DNA from: an uncultured Pelagibacteraceae bacterium
GTDB lineage: Bacteria; Pseudomonadota; Alphaproteobacteria; Pelagibacterales; Pelagibacteraceae
Length of the DNA: 64,000 bases
Assembly (NCBI GenBank): GCA_902583585.1
Contig: CACHWN010000002.1
Coordinates: 1-64,000 of the forward strand
Direction of reading: 5' to 3'
Every line of letters begins with the position of its first letter. Position 1 is the first letter of the stretch. The position numbers were made by a program, and so were the translations under genes. Positions 43,592-52,423 of this stretch are shown here, piece after piece. The notes beneath the pieces were generated by a model. That model was not told where the DNA came from, searched no databases, and saw nothing but the letters and a program-made list of their open reading frames with translations.

Positions 43592-44241
43592 ATAATAAGA
43601 TAAAATCTAAGATCATAATTCGGGTCTTAAACAAGACTTATCCTAAAGTTCCTATACCTTTGCAATATAAAAATACCTTCACACTTTTAGTTTCAGTTTT
43701 ACTTTCAGCTCAATGTACAGATGTGAATGTGAATAATGTTACAAAAAAAATTTACCCGACATACAATAAACCAGAACATTTTGTAAAACTTGGACGAAAA
43801 AAAATTGAGCGTTTAATCAAAAAAATAGGGATATTTAGAGTAAAGGCTAAAAGTATTTTTTACTTATCAAAAACATTGGTTGAAAAATATAAAGGCAAAG
43901 TACCAAAAACCTACGAAGAATTGGAACAATTACCTGGTGTTGGACATAAAACAGCAAGCGTTGTCATGTCTCAAGGTTTTGGTTTTCCAGCTTTCCCAGT
44001 AGATACACACATTCATAGACTAGCTCAAAGATGGGGATTAACAAATGGAAAAAACGTTGTCCAAACAGAAAAAGATTTGAAGAGTATTTTTCCAAAAAAA
44101 TATTGGAATAAGCTTCATCTTCAAATAATTTGGTATGGCAGAGAATTTTGTAAAGCCCGAGATTGTTATGGAATAACTTGTAAAATTTGTAAAAGCTGTT
44201 ATCCAAATAGAAGAAAACCTATTAAAACAAAAAAAGCTTAA
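43588..44241 (+). CDS. nth: Endonuclease III (GTG start)
   Basis: LSAQCTDVNVNNVT, LPGVGHKTASVV, VDTHIHRLAQRWGL, C-x6-C-x2-C-type Fe-S cluster. Confidence 0.96.
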   Translation: MNNKIKSKIIIRVLNKTYPKVPIPLQYKNTFTLLVSVLLSAQCTDVNVNNVTKKIYPTYNKPEHFVKLGRKKIERLIKKIGIFRVKAKSIFYLSKTLVEKYKGKVPKTYEELEQLPGVGHKTASVVMSQGFGFPAFPVDTHIHRLAQRWGLTNGKNVVQTEKDLKSIFPKKYWNKLHLQIIWYGREFCKARDCYGITCKICKSCYPNRRKPIKTKKA

Positions 44242-45171
44242 ATGAAAATCTTAGGAATTGGTAACGCTATAGTTGATGTAATTTGTAAAGTTGAGGACGA
44301 ATTTATAACCCGAAATAATTTGACAAAAAGTACAATGAAACTTGTTGATGAGGCTGAATTTAAAAAACTGTTATCTACACTCAAAATAGAAGAAACTGTT
44401 TCTGGAGGATCTGTTGCAAATTCAATTGTTGGACTTTCAAAACTTGGAAATAAAGTAGGATTTATTGGTAAAATAAGTGATGATGATTTAGGCAATAAAT
44501 ATGAAGAAGGTTTAAAAAAAGAGAACGTACAATTCTTCTATTCCAAAAAAAAAGAAGAAGTTCCAACTGGTACTTGTTTAATATTGGTAACACCTGATTC
44601 TGAGAGAACAATGGTAACATTTCTTGGAACTGCAGGAAAAATTAATGAAAAAGATATTAATATAAATGCAGTAAAAAATAGTGAAATATTATTTCTTGAA
44701 GGATACCTTTGGGATGAAGGTGAACCAAAAAAGGCATTTGAAAAAGCTATAAATAATGCAAATAACGTCGCGATGTCATTATCAGACTTGTTTTGTGTAG
44801 AAAGACATAAAACTCATTTTTTAGATTTAGTAAAAAATAAATTAGATATTACCTTTGCAAACGAACAGGAGATAATGTCTTTAATTGATGTTAAAAAATT
44901 TGATGAAGTAATTAGTTTTGCTAAAGAGATAAATAAATTTATTGTTATCACTCGTGGAGACAAAGGTGCAGTTGCAATTAATAAAAATGTAATCGTAGAA
45001 TGTTCTGCTAAGAATAACCTCAAAATTAAAGATTTAACAGGCGCGGGAGATTTGTTTGCAAGTGGTTTTCTTCATGGATTAATTAATAACAAATCTACTA
45101 AAGAAAGTTTAGAGACAGGATCAGAAATGTCCTCAAAAGTAATTCAAATAATAGGAGCTAGACTCAATTAA
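44242..45171 (+). CDS. PfkB-family sugar/adenosine kinase
   Basis: SGGSVANSIVGLSKLG, DLTGAGDLFASGFLHGL. Confidence 0.9.
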   Translation: MKILGIGNAIVDVICKVEDEFITRNNLTKSTMKLVDEAEFKKLLSTLKIEETVSGGSVANSIVGLSKLGNKVGFIGKISDDDLGNKYEEGLKKENVQFFYSKKKEEVPTGTCLILVTPDSERTMVTFLGTAGKINEKDININAVKNSEILFLEGYLWDEGEPKKAFEKAINNANNVAMSLSDLFCVERHKTHFLDLVKNKLDITFANEQEIMSLIDVKKFDEVISFAKEINKFIVITRGDKGAVAINKNVIVECSAKNNLKIKDLTGAGDLFASGFLHGLINNKSTKESLETGSEMSSKVIQIIGARLN

Positions 45172-45219
45172 TCGAATATATAACAATTGATTTTTAAAGA
45201 TAATCTGAGTCAGTTTTTT
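45161..45219 (+). terminator. Weak candidate terminator at the end of the PfkB gene
   Basis: GACTCAATTA ... TAATCTGAGTC (one bulge, long loop) then AG and T8. Confidence 0.3.
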
Positions 45220-45316
45220 TTCTTTTAAAACTTCCTTTTCCTTTTTTTGGTTTTACAACTCTTTTTCTGTACTTAGTTGTAAATAAATCCTTAGCTATCT
45301 TATTCCTCTTTTTCAC
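45194..45316 (-). CDS. arfA: ArfA-like alternative ribosome-rescue factor, 40 aa, GTG start (not in ORF track)
   Basis: MKKRNKIAKDLFTTKYRKRVVKPKKGKGSFKRKKTDSDYL*; core LF..k.R.RVV..KKGKGS(F/Y).RK; start overlaps upstream gene stop (GTGA). Confidence 0.7.
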   Translation of the reverse strand: MKKRNKIAKDLFTTKYRKRVVKPKKGKGSFKRKKTDSDYL

Positions 45317-45918
45317 AGATAATACCCATCTTTATTATTAAGAATGAAGTTTTCATCCAAAAACTTTTCATTAATTTTTTTTCTTAACCTATAAATATGT
45401 GTTTCAACTGTATGGGTATCTGCATCAGAAGAATAATTCCAAACAGAAGATAAAATCCTATCCTTTGAAACAGGTTTTTTGTTATTTAAAAACAAATCTA
45501 AAAGTTGAATTTCTTTTTCTGTTAGAATAATGAATTTTTCTAGCTTTGATAATTTTTTTTCATTCTTGTCTAATAAATAATTTTTTATTTTTACTGAGGA
45601 ATTTTGATTAAATTTTTTTTTTGCAATTGTATCCTCTATAATTCCGTTTATCTCTTTTAATGCAGCTGGCAATTCTAGAAAAGCATCAAAATTATCTTTG
45701 AAATCTCTTTTATGCCCTGCACATATTTTTATAGATGTTTTGCTATAAATTAAATTTTTTTGCTTACTATCTCGCAAAGCATCAATATGGAATAAAATAA
45801 TCTTATAATCAGCATTGATGTTATCTGTTAAAGGATTAAACTTTAAAAACATTTTTAATTCATTTAAAGTTGAAACAAATGAGGATGAACCTAAAACTTT
45901 TACGTTGAGTTTGTGCAT
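45313..45918 (-). CDS. OmpR/PhoB-type winged-helix regulator with degenerate receiver-like N-domain
   Basis: LTEKEIQLLDLFLNNKKPVSKDRILSSVW...DTHTVETHIYRLRKKI; N-domain lacks a recognisable phospho-acceptor Asp. Confidence 0.82.
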   Translation of the reverse strand: MHKLNVKVLGSSSFVSTLNELKMFLKFNPLTDNINADYKIILFHIDALRDSKQKNLIYSKTSIKICAGHKRDFKDNFDAFLELPAALKEINGIIEDTIAKKKFNQNSSVKIKNYLLDKNEKKLSKLEKFIILTEKEIQLLDLFLNNKKPVSKDRILSSVWNYSSDADTHTVETHIYRLRKKINEKFLDENFILNNKDGYYL

Positions 45919-46413
45919 ATTTTAATAAATAAAAAATATCTAATTTATAAGAACTATAAAGCAAAATGCGCTATAGGTAAAAGGGGAATTGGAAATAAGA
46001 GAAAAGAAGGTGATTTAATAACTCCTAAAGGAAATTATAAAATTAAATTTATTTTATATAGAAAAGATAGAGTTAAAAAAATCCAATCTAAAATTAAAAA
46101 AATTGTAATTAAAAAAAATATGGGATGGTGTAATGATCCACGATCCAAAGATTATAATAAAATAATAAAATTACCTACATCGTATACTTTTGAAAAACTT
46201 TATAAAAAAGAAAATATCTATGACATTATATTAGTTTTAAATTATAATATGAATCCAATTACCAAAAATAAAGGGAGTGCAATTTTCATACATGTTGCCA
46301 AAAGAAATTATAAGAAGACAGAAGGATGTATAGCAATAAAAAAAATATCTTTAGTAAAAATTATAAAAAAATTAAATAAAAATACTCATATTAAGATCGG
46401 GATCCAAAAATAG
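45913..46413 (+). CDS. L,D-transpeptidase (YkuD) family protein
   Basis: GSAIFIHVAKRNYKKTEGCIAI catalytic motif; WCNDPRSKDYN. Confidence 0.82.
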   Translation: MHILINKKYLIYKNYKAKCAIGKRGIGNKRKEGDLITPKGNYKIKFILYRKDRVKKIQSKIKKIVIKKNMGWCNDPRSKDYNKIIKLPTSYTFEKLYKKENIYDIILVLNYNMNPITKNKGSAIFIHVAKRNYKKTEGCIAIKKISLVKIIKKLNKNTHIKIGIQK

Positions 46414-47041
46414 CGCTTCCCAATCTAATGAATGTTGAACCATAATTTATAGCTTCAACATAATCTGCGGACATACCCATGCTCATATTTTCTAAAGCTA
46501 GAGATTTATTTAATTCACTTAAAGATTTAAAATATTTTCCGGTATTATCATCGATAGGAGGTATAACCATCAGACCAATAATATTAAGATTAATTTCATT
46601 TGAACAATAATTATAAAAAGCATCTAGTTCGTTTACAGGTATTCCAGATTTTTGAATTTCATTACCAATATTAACTTGTATAAAATACTCAAGGTTTTTA
46701 TTTAAATTCGTTTGATGTTTAGCAAGAGCATCAGCTAGCTTTTGATTATCAAGTGAATGAATATAATCAAAAAGTTTAACAGCATCCTTAGCTTTATTAG
46801 TTTGTAATTTACCAATCATGTGAAGTCTTAAATCTTTTCGTTCTTTTTTAATCGCAGACCACTTAGCTAAAGCTTCTTGAACTTTATTTTCTCCGAAATG
46901 TATGTGTCCATAATCAATAAGGGGCTTGATATAATCTAGCGAGAACGTCTTACTTACAGCTATAATATTTACATACTTATCTGGATTTGACAGAGATATT
47001 TTAGATTTTATTTTTTCAAATCTATCAATTATTGTGCTCAT
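46391..47041 (-). CDS. YggS/PLPHP pyridoxal phosphate homeostasis protein (start moved to internal ATG)
   Basis: AVSKTFSLDYIKPLIDYGHIHFGENKVQEA, HMIGKLQTNK, LRLGSAIFG-like FIRLGSAIFGSR. Confidence 0.93.
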   Translation of the reverse strand: MSTIIDRFEKIKSKISLSNPDKYVNIIAVSKTFSLDYIKPLIDYGHIHFGENKVQEALAKWSAIKKERKDLRLHMIGKLQTNKAKDAVKLFDYIHSLDNQKLADALAKHQTNLNKNLEYFIQVNIGNEIQKSGIPVNELDAFYNYCSNEINLNIIGLMVIPPIDDNTGKYFKSLSELNKSLALENMSMGMSADYVEAINYGSTFIRLGSAIFGSRS

Positions 47042-47042
47042 A

Positions 47043-47615
47043 ATGTTTATTAAAAAAAATAAATATTTTTTATTAATAGAAAATATCAAAGATATAGATT
47101 TAAAAAACATAAAAATACGTAATAAATTTTCAATTATTTATAGAAACAATAAAAAGATTGATAATTTAAGTAATCTTCAAGGATTTAGACGTAAATGCAA
47201 ATTAAAGGCTATCAAATTTTATATAGCTAATAATAATCATCTAGCAGCTATTTTAAATTCCGACGGAATTTATTTATCTTCTTATAATAAAAGCTTTGGT
47301 AGTTTAAGTTACAAAAGATCAAATTACGAAATAATAGGATCTGCACATAACTTTAAAGAGATATTATTAAAAAAAAAACAAGGTTGCTCTTTTGTTTTAT
47401 TATCCAAACTTTTTATTGTGAATTATGCTAAAAATTCACCTTATTTAGGGATCTTAAAATTTAATAATATTGCAAAAATTTCAAAAAAGATAATACCTCT
47501 TGGTGGAATTTGTTTAGGAAATTTAAATTACTTAAAAAATGTTCACAGTGAAGGATTTGCTATTTTAACAGAGGTAAAAAAAAAGCCGGCTAAAATATTT
47601 AGCCGGCTTTTTTAA
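47043..47615 (+). CDS. Divergent thiamine-phosphate synthase/TenI-like (ThiE superfamily) protein
   Basis: SDGIYLSSYN, IIGSAHNFKEILLKKKQGCSFVLLSKLF, IPLGGICLGNLNYLKNVHSEGFAILTEV pattern. Confidence 0.65.
   Translation: MFIKKNKYFLLIENIKDIDLKNIKIRNKFSIIYRNNKKIDNLSNLQGFRRKCKLKAIKFYIANNNHLAAILNSDGIYLSSYNKSFGSLSYKRSNYEIIGSAHNFKEILLKKKQGCSFVLLSKLFIVNYAKNSPYLGILKFNNIAKISKKIIPLGGICLGNLNYLKNVHSEGFAILTEVKKKPAKIFSRLF
47576..47613. terminator. Bidirectional intrinsic terminator between convergent ThiE-like gene and porin
   Basis: Perfect inverted repeat AAAAAAGCCGGCTAAA-ATA-TTTAGCCGGCTTTTTT. Confidence 0.92.
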
Positions 47616-47633
47616 AAATAATTTAAACGTTAA

Positions 47634-48689
47634 TTAAAACGCCATAGTTATTGCAAGTAAGAATTGATCTATACTTTTGTTCGAAACCCAACCAACATTA
47701 TCGTAAGTACCCATTGCGGCAGAAATTGTTGCTCCACCTATTGAGTAAGCAGCTTGGATAGATTTAGATTCTTGATCAACGTCTGCAGTTGTAGCTGTAA
47801 CGTTCTGTCTAGTATCTTCTTCTACCTCGTAAGAAACCGATAAGTTATCTGTTGCAGCGTAAGCAATAGAATAGTTCTTTTGCTCATAACCTTCAACAGC
47901 TGTTGCTGCTACGTTATCAGCAAGTAACAATGCTTTTCGCGCTTCTGAGTAACCAAATGAGAAAGGTCCCTGAGCATATTTAATGTATGCTGCACCTGAC
48001 TCTGGCTCTTGGTCGTTTTTAGCTAAACCAGCACCATCAAACTCGTTGTATGATGCACCAATTGTTAAACCATCAATTGGAGTTGCTGTAACTTGGTAAG
48101 CTGTCATTGATCTACCTTCACCTGTAGCAGATTTTGATTCAGTTGAACCTTTGTCATTTCCAGAATTAATTGTATCATCTAAATCTGGTGCGTAACCAAC
48201 TTTTATCACTGTTCCGAATGGTAACATTCCACTCGCAGTGTGGTATTGAAGGTTATTATAACCATCAATTGTAAAGTTATCGCCTGTACCGCTTGAAGGG
48301 TCACCTGAGTCTGTAGGTCTTGCGTATACTGATTGTGATGCACCGTCTTCAACATCTAATCCACCTTCGCTAACGAATACTCCAAATGTTCCGTATGGAG
48401 TTGTCAATGTTAACTTAGTGTCATCGTTTGTAGCAACACCACCATCTGTAGCATCTGTTGGATCTAATTCCATAGAGTATGACCATGTGTAACCATTGTC
48501 TAACTCACCAGCTGCTGTAAAGTTTAATTCGTTTGTTACACCTAAACCTTTACCTGTGTTCGACTGACCTGAGTAAACGTTGTAAGTTGCTTTCGCAGTA
48601 CCACTTACAGAAAGTTCACCAGCATTAGCTGAAGCAAATAAAGAAATAGAAGATAACATAACGATTAAAGATTTGATTATGTTTTTCAT
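47634..48689 (-). CDS. Outer-membrane porin
   Basis: Signal peptide ending ASANA, beta-barrel alternation, C-terminal aromatic ITMAF. Confidence 0.85.
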   Translation of the reverse strand: MKNIIKSLIVMLSSISLFASANAGELSVSGTAKATYNVYSGQSNTGKGLGVTNELNFTAAGELDNGYTWSYSMELDPTDATDGGVATNDDTKLTLTTPYGTFGVFVSEGGLDVEDGASQSVYARPTDSGDPSSGTGDNFTIDGYNNLQYHTASGMLPFGTVIKVGYAPDLDDTINSGNDKGSTESKSATGEGRSMTAYQVTATPIDGLTIGASYNEFDGAGLAKNDQEPESGAAYIKYAQGPFSFGYSEARKALLLADNVAATAVEGYEQKNYSIAYAATDNLSVSYEVEEDTRQNVTATTADVDQESKSIQAAYSIGGATISAAMGTYDNVGWVSNKSIDQFLLAITMAF

Positions 48690-48708
48690 TGTTTTTCCTT
48701 TGTTATAT

Positions 48709-48727
48709 TAGTTAAATAATTTAACTA
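48709..48727. repeat. 19-bp perfect palindrome in porin leader
   Basis: TAGTTAAAT-A-ATTTAACTA, 20-38 nt upstream of porin ATG. Confidence 0.7.
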
Positions 48728-48796
48728 GAGTATTTCTACAGATTTTAATTGTATTTTCCCTCTGAAAATCAGTGTTTTAGCCATTTTTTAGACCTT

Positions 48797-48814
48797 TGTT
48801 GTAATTTTACAACA
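48797..48814. promoter_or_regulatory. 18-bp perfect palindrome, candidate operator in divergent porin/DUF3576 region
   Basis: TGTTGTAATTTTACAACA. Confidence 0.6.
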
Positions 48815-48914
48815 CAAAATATCCCTTATTCACTCGATTTTTTGAAGAATATCCATCAGGTACTTACAAATAAATGTTATCCCCTGATTATCCAATAATT
48901 GATATAAAAAACTT

Positions 48915-49436
48915 ATGTCTTTTAAACTAAAATTTTTATCTGCGTTCTCTCTACTAATTTTTCTAAACAGTTGTGGTGGTCTATCAAAAACTGACACCAG
49001 AAAAGTACCTGTTAATGCTCAAGAGAGAGCAAGAAAAAATGTAGAGGAAGGACGAGCTGCAGGAATAGGAAATCTTTTGAAAGGCGGCCGAAACACCTTT
49101 CAATTTAGCTCATCAAATCCGATGTGGAGAGCATCTTTAGAGATATTAGATTTTATGCCTTTAACCACAGTAGATTACTCAGGAGGTATGATTATTTCAG
49201 ATTGGTATTCAGAAAGTGCCAGATCAAATGAGTCAATTAAAATTTCTGTTAGATTTTTAGCAAATGAAGTAAGGAGCGATAGTATAAAAGTAATTGTTCA
49301 CAAAAAGAATTGTTCCTCCCAACAAACGTGTAAAACTATTTTACTTAATAATTCTAAAATAAAAGAGGAATTAACGTCATCAATTCTAAGAAAAGCTGCT
49401 TTATTAAAAAATCAAGATAAAAAAAAGAAAAATTAA
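48915..49436 (+). CDS. DUF3576-like lipoprotein
   Basis: Lipobox LNSCGG; NPMWRASLEILDFMPLTTVDYSGGMIISDWY. Confidence 0.85.
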   Translation: MSFKLKFLSAFSLLIFLNSCGGLSKTDTRKVPVNAQERARKNVEEGRAAGIGNLLKGGRNTFQFSSSNPMWRASLEILDFMPLTTVDYSGGMIISDWYSESARSNESIKISVRFLANEVRSDSIKVIVHKKNCSSQQTCKTILLNNSKIKEELTSSILRKAALLKNQDKKKKN

Positions 49437-49442
49437 GATTTA

Positions 49443-51956
49443 ATGGAAAGAATAAATTTTCAAGCAATTGAAAAAAAATGGCAAAATAAATTTAAAAATA
49501 AAAAGTTATATTCAAAAAAAAATTCAAAAAAATTTTATTGTCTTGAAATGTTCCCTTACCCGTCGGGTAAAATCCATATGGGGCATGTGAGAAATTATAC
49601 AATAGGAGATGTAATAGCCAGGTATAAATATTTAAATGGTTATAATGTTCTTCACCCCATGGGATGGGATGCCTTCGGTCTACCCGCAGAAAATGCTTCA
49701 AAATTAAACAACGAGCACCCAAAAGAATGGACTTTGAAGAATATAGATACCATGAAAAAACAGTTAAAGTTACTTGGATTGTCTATAGATTGGGATTTAG
49801 AAATTTCTACTTGTGACAAAGAATATTACAAGCATCAACAGGAATTATTTATAGATTTTTACAATAATGGACTCGTTTCTCGTAAAGAGACCTATGTAAA
49901 TTGGGATCCTGAAGAAAATACAGTTTTAGCAAACGAGCAAGTAATTAATGGAAGGGGTTGGAGATCAAATGCTGTTGTTCAAAGGAAAAAATTATCACAG
50001 TGGTTTTTTAATATTACAAAATTTGCCGATGAACTTTTAAATGACTTAGAAAAATTAGAGGGTTGGCCAGAAAAAGTTAAATTAATGCAAAAAAACTGGA
50101 TAGGAAAATCCTATGGATGTGAAATTAATTTTGAAATTGAAAATAAGGCTGAAAAAATAAATGTTTTTACTACAAGACCGGACACCATATTTGGAGCAAG
50201 TTTTTTAGCATTGTCTGTTGACCATCCATTAAATAAGAATTTTGCAGAGTCAGAAAAATTTAAGAAATTTAAGGAAAACTGCAATAAAACTGGAACAACA
50301 GAAGAAGCTTTAGCGAATGCTGAAAAATTAGGATTTGATACTGGTTTATGTGTAAAACATCCTTTTATTTCTAAAAAAAAATTACCTATATATTTTGCAA
50401 ATTTCGTGCTTATGGATTATGGAACAGGTGCAATTTTTGGATGTCCAGCCCACGATCAAAGAGATTTTGACTTTGCAAAAAAATATAACCTTGAAGTTAT
50501 TAAAGTGGTGGAGGGAGATAATTCTAAAGATAAACTGACTGAAGCGTTCACAGGTAATGGAAAATTAATTAATTCAAGCTTTTTAAATAATTTAACTATT
50601 GATCAAGCAAAAGAAAAAATAATTAGCGAAATTGAAAAAATAAATATAGGAAAAAAGAAAATTTTGTTTCGTCTCAAAGATTGGGGTGTTTCAAGGCAAC
50701 GTTACTGGGGATGTCCTATACCAATGATATATCTTGAGGATGGAACTGTTGTCCCAGTAGAAAAAAGTGAATTACCTATAGAACTGCCTGATAATATAGA
50801 TCTTAATTGTCATGGAAATCCACTTGATAAGCACCCTAGCTGGAAAAAAACAACACAAAAATCAACCGGTAAAAAAGCTATCAGAGAAACTGATACTTTA
50901 GATACATTTGTAGATTCATCTTGGTATTTTTTACGATTCTGTTCTCCTAAATTTGAAAAATCTGCCTTTGATGAAAAAAAAGTTAAATATTGGATGCCTG
51001 TAGATCAGTATATAGGAGGGATAGAACATGCGATTTTACATTTACTCTATTCACGTTTTTTTACAAAAGGAATTAGAAAGTTTAATGAAAAATTAAAAAT
51101 TTCAGAACCATTTAAAAATTTGTTTACTCAAGGGATGGTATGCCATGAATCTTACAAAGATATTGAAGGAAACTGGTTATACCCAGATGAAATTGAAAAA
51201 ATTGACTCAAAAACGGTTCTAAAAAAGATTGACAAATCAAAAGTAGTTGTGGGGCCGCCGGAATCAATGTCCAAATCAAAAAAAAATACTATTGATCCAG
51301 AAACAATGATAAATCAATATGGTGCAGATGCTGTGAGATGGTTTATACTTTCTGATAGTCCTCCTGAAAAAGATGTCCAATGGTCTGATGTGGGCGTATT
51401 ATCAGCAAATAAATTTTTACAGAGAATTTGGAATCTAAATCTCTCAATTATAAATAGGAAAGAGAAGAAAATTGATAAAAAAGAAGAAAAAGAATTTTCC
51501 TCAATAATAAATAATTTTATAATTAAGATAGATAATTCAATAAATAGTTTCAGATTTAATGTTTCAATTGCTCTTTTTTACGAGATATTTACCTTTGTAA
51601 AGAATTCAATCGAAAAAGGGTTAAGTAATTCTATTTTAAAAGAAAATATTACGAAAATAATGATAATTATGATCCCTTTTATTCCACATTTGGCTAGCGA
51701 ATGTCTGGAAAGTTTAAACTGTAAAAATACCGACAACTGGCCAAAAGTTGATAAAATAAATGTTCCAGAACTAATTAAAGTTGCAATTCAAGTCAATGGA
51801 AAAACGAGAGACATAATTAAAATTGAAAAGGATAATTCTGAACAAGAAATTCATAAAGAAATCATGAAAGATTCTAAGGCAAAAAAATACATAGAAAATA
51901 AAAAGATTAGAAAAACAATATTTGTTAAGAATAAAATTATAAATTACATTATATAG
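49443..51956 (+). CDS. leuS: Leucine-tRNA ligase
   Basis: [44 protein letters not shown]. Confidence 0.98.
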   Translation: MERINFQAIEKKWQNKFKNKKLYSKKNSKKFYCLEMFPYPSGKIHMGHVRNYTIGDVIARYKYLNGYNVLHPMGWDAFGLPAENASKLNNEHPKEWTLKNIDTMKKQLKLLGLSIDWDLEISTCDKEYYKHQQELFIDFYNNGLVSRKETYVNWDPEENTVLANEQVINGRGWRSNAVVQRKKLSQWFFNITKFADELLNDLEKLEGWPEKVKLMQKNWIGKSYGCEINFEIENKAEKINVFTTRPDTIFGASFLALSVDHPLNKNFAESEKFKKFKENCNKTGTTEEALANAEKLGFDTGLCVKHPFISKKKLPIYFANFVLMDYGTGAIFGCPAHDQRDFDFAKKYNLEVIKVVEGDNSKDKLTEAFTGNGKLINSSFLNNLTIDQAKEKIISEIEKINIGKKKILFRLKDWGVSRQRYWGCPIPMIYLEDGTVVPVEKSELPIELPDNIDLNCHGNPLDKHPSWKKTTQKSTGKKAIRETDTLDTFVDSSWYFLRFCSPKFEKSAFDEKKVKYWMPVDQYIGGIEHAILHLLYSRFFTKGIRKFNEKLKISEPFKNLFTQGMVCHESYKDIEGNWLYPDEIEKIDSKTVLKKIDKSKVVVGPPESMSKSKKNTIDPETMINQYGADAVRWFILSDSPPEKDVQWSDVGVLSANKFLQRIWNLNLSIINRKEKKIDKKEEKEFSSIINNFIIKIDNSINSFRFNVSIALFYEIFTFVKNSIEKGLSNSILKENITKIMIIMIPFIPHLASECLESLNCKNTDNWPKVDKINVPELIKVAIQVNGKTRDIIKIEKDNSEQEIHKEIMKDSKAKKYIENKKIRKTIFVKNKIINYII

Positions 51957-51961
51957 ATAAA

Positions 51962-52423
51962 ATGAAAAAAATATTCATAGTTTTTTTTTTAAATTTGTTC
52001 TTAATTAGTTGTGGTTATAAAGTAGTTGATAAAAGTGGCCAAAGAAACTTTTATGTAACTGAAACAATTAATTCTGGCGATAGTAGAATTAATTTTAAGA
52101 TTAAAAATAAATTGTTGTTTAATAATCCTGAAAATCAAGAAAAGATATTATCGTTGAATATAAATTCAAATAAAAAAAAAGATATTCATGAAAAAAATGA
52201 AAAAAATGAAATTACAAAATACAAAATTGATGTAACAATTAAGGTCAAATTTACTGAAATTATTGATCAAATTAGTGGGGAATTTGTAGTTAGTGCAACT
52301 AAGATTTTAAATGTTCAAAATCAACAGTTTGGTACACTAAATCGTGAGAGGAGATTAATAGACTTAATCTGTGATGATTTAGCAGAAAAAATACTAGATG
52401 AGATATCGATTAGAATAAAATGA
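51962..52423 (+). CDS. lptE: LPS-assembly lipoprotein LptE-like
   Basis: Lipobox LISCGYK; size and leuS-lptE-holA order. Confidence 0.82.
   Translation: MKKIFIVFFLNLFLISCGYKVVDKSGQRNFYVTETINSGDSRINFKIKNKLLFNNPENQEKILSLNINSNKKKDIHEKNEKNEITKYKIDVTIKVKFTEIIDQISGEFVVSATKILNVQNQQFGTLNRERRLIDLICDDLAEKILDEISIRIK

Noticed and set aside
49492-49722. Minus-strand 76-aa ORF
   Set aside because: Antisense to the conserved leuS N-terminus
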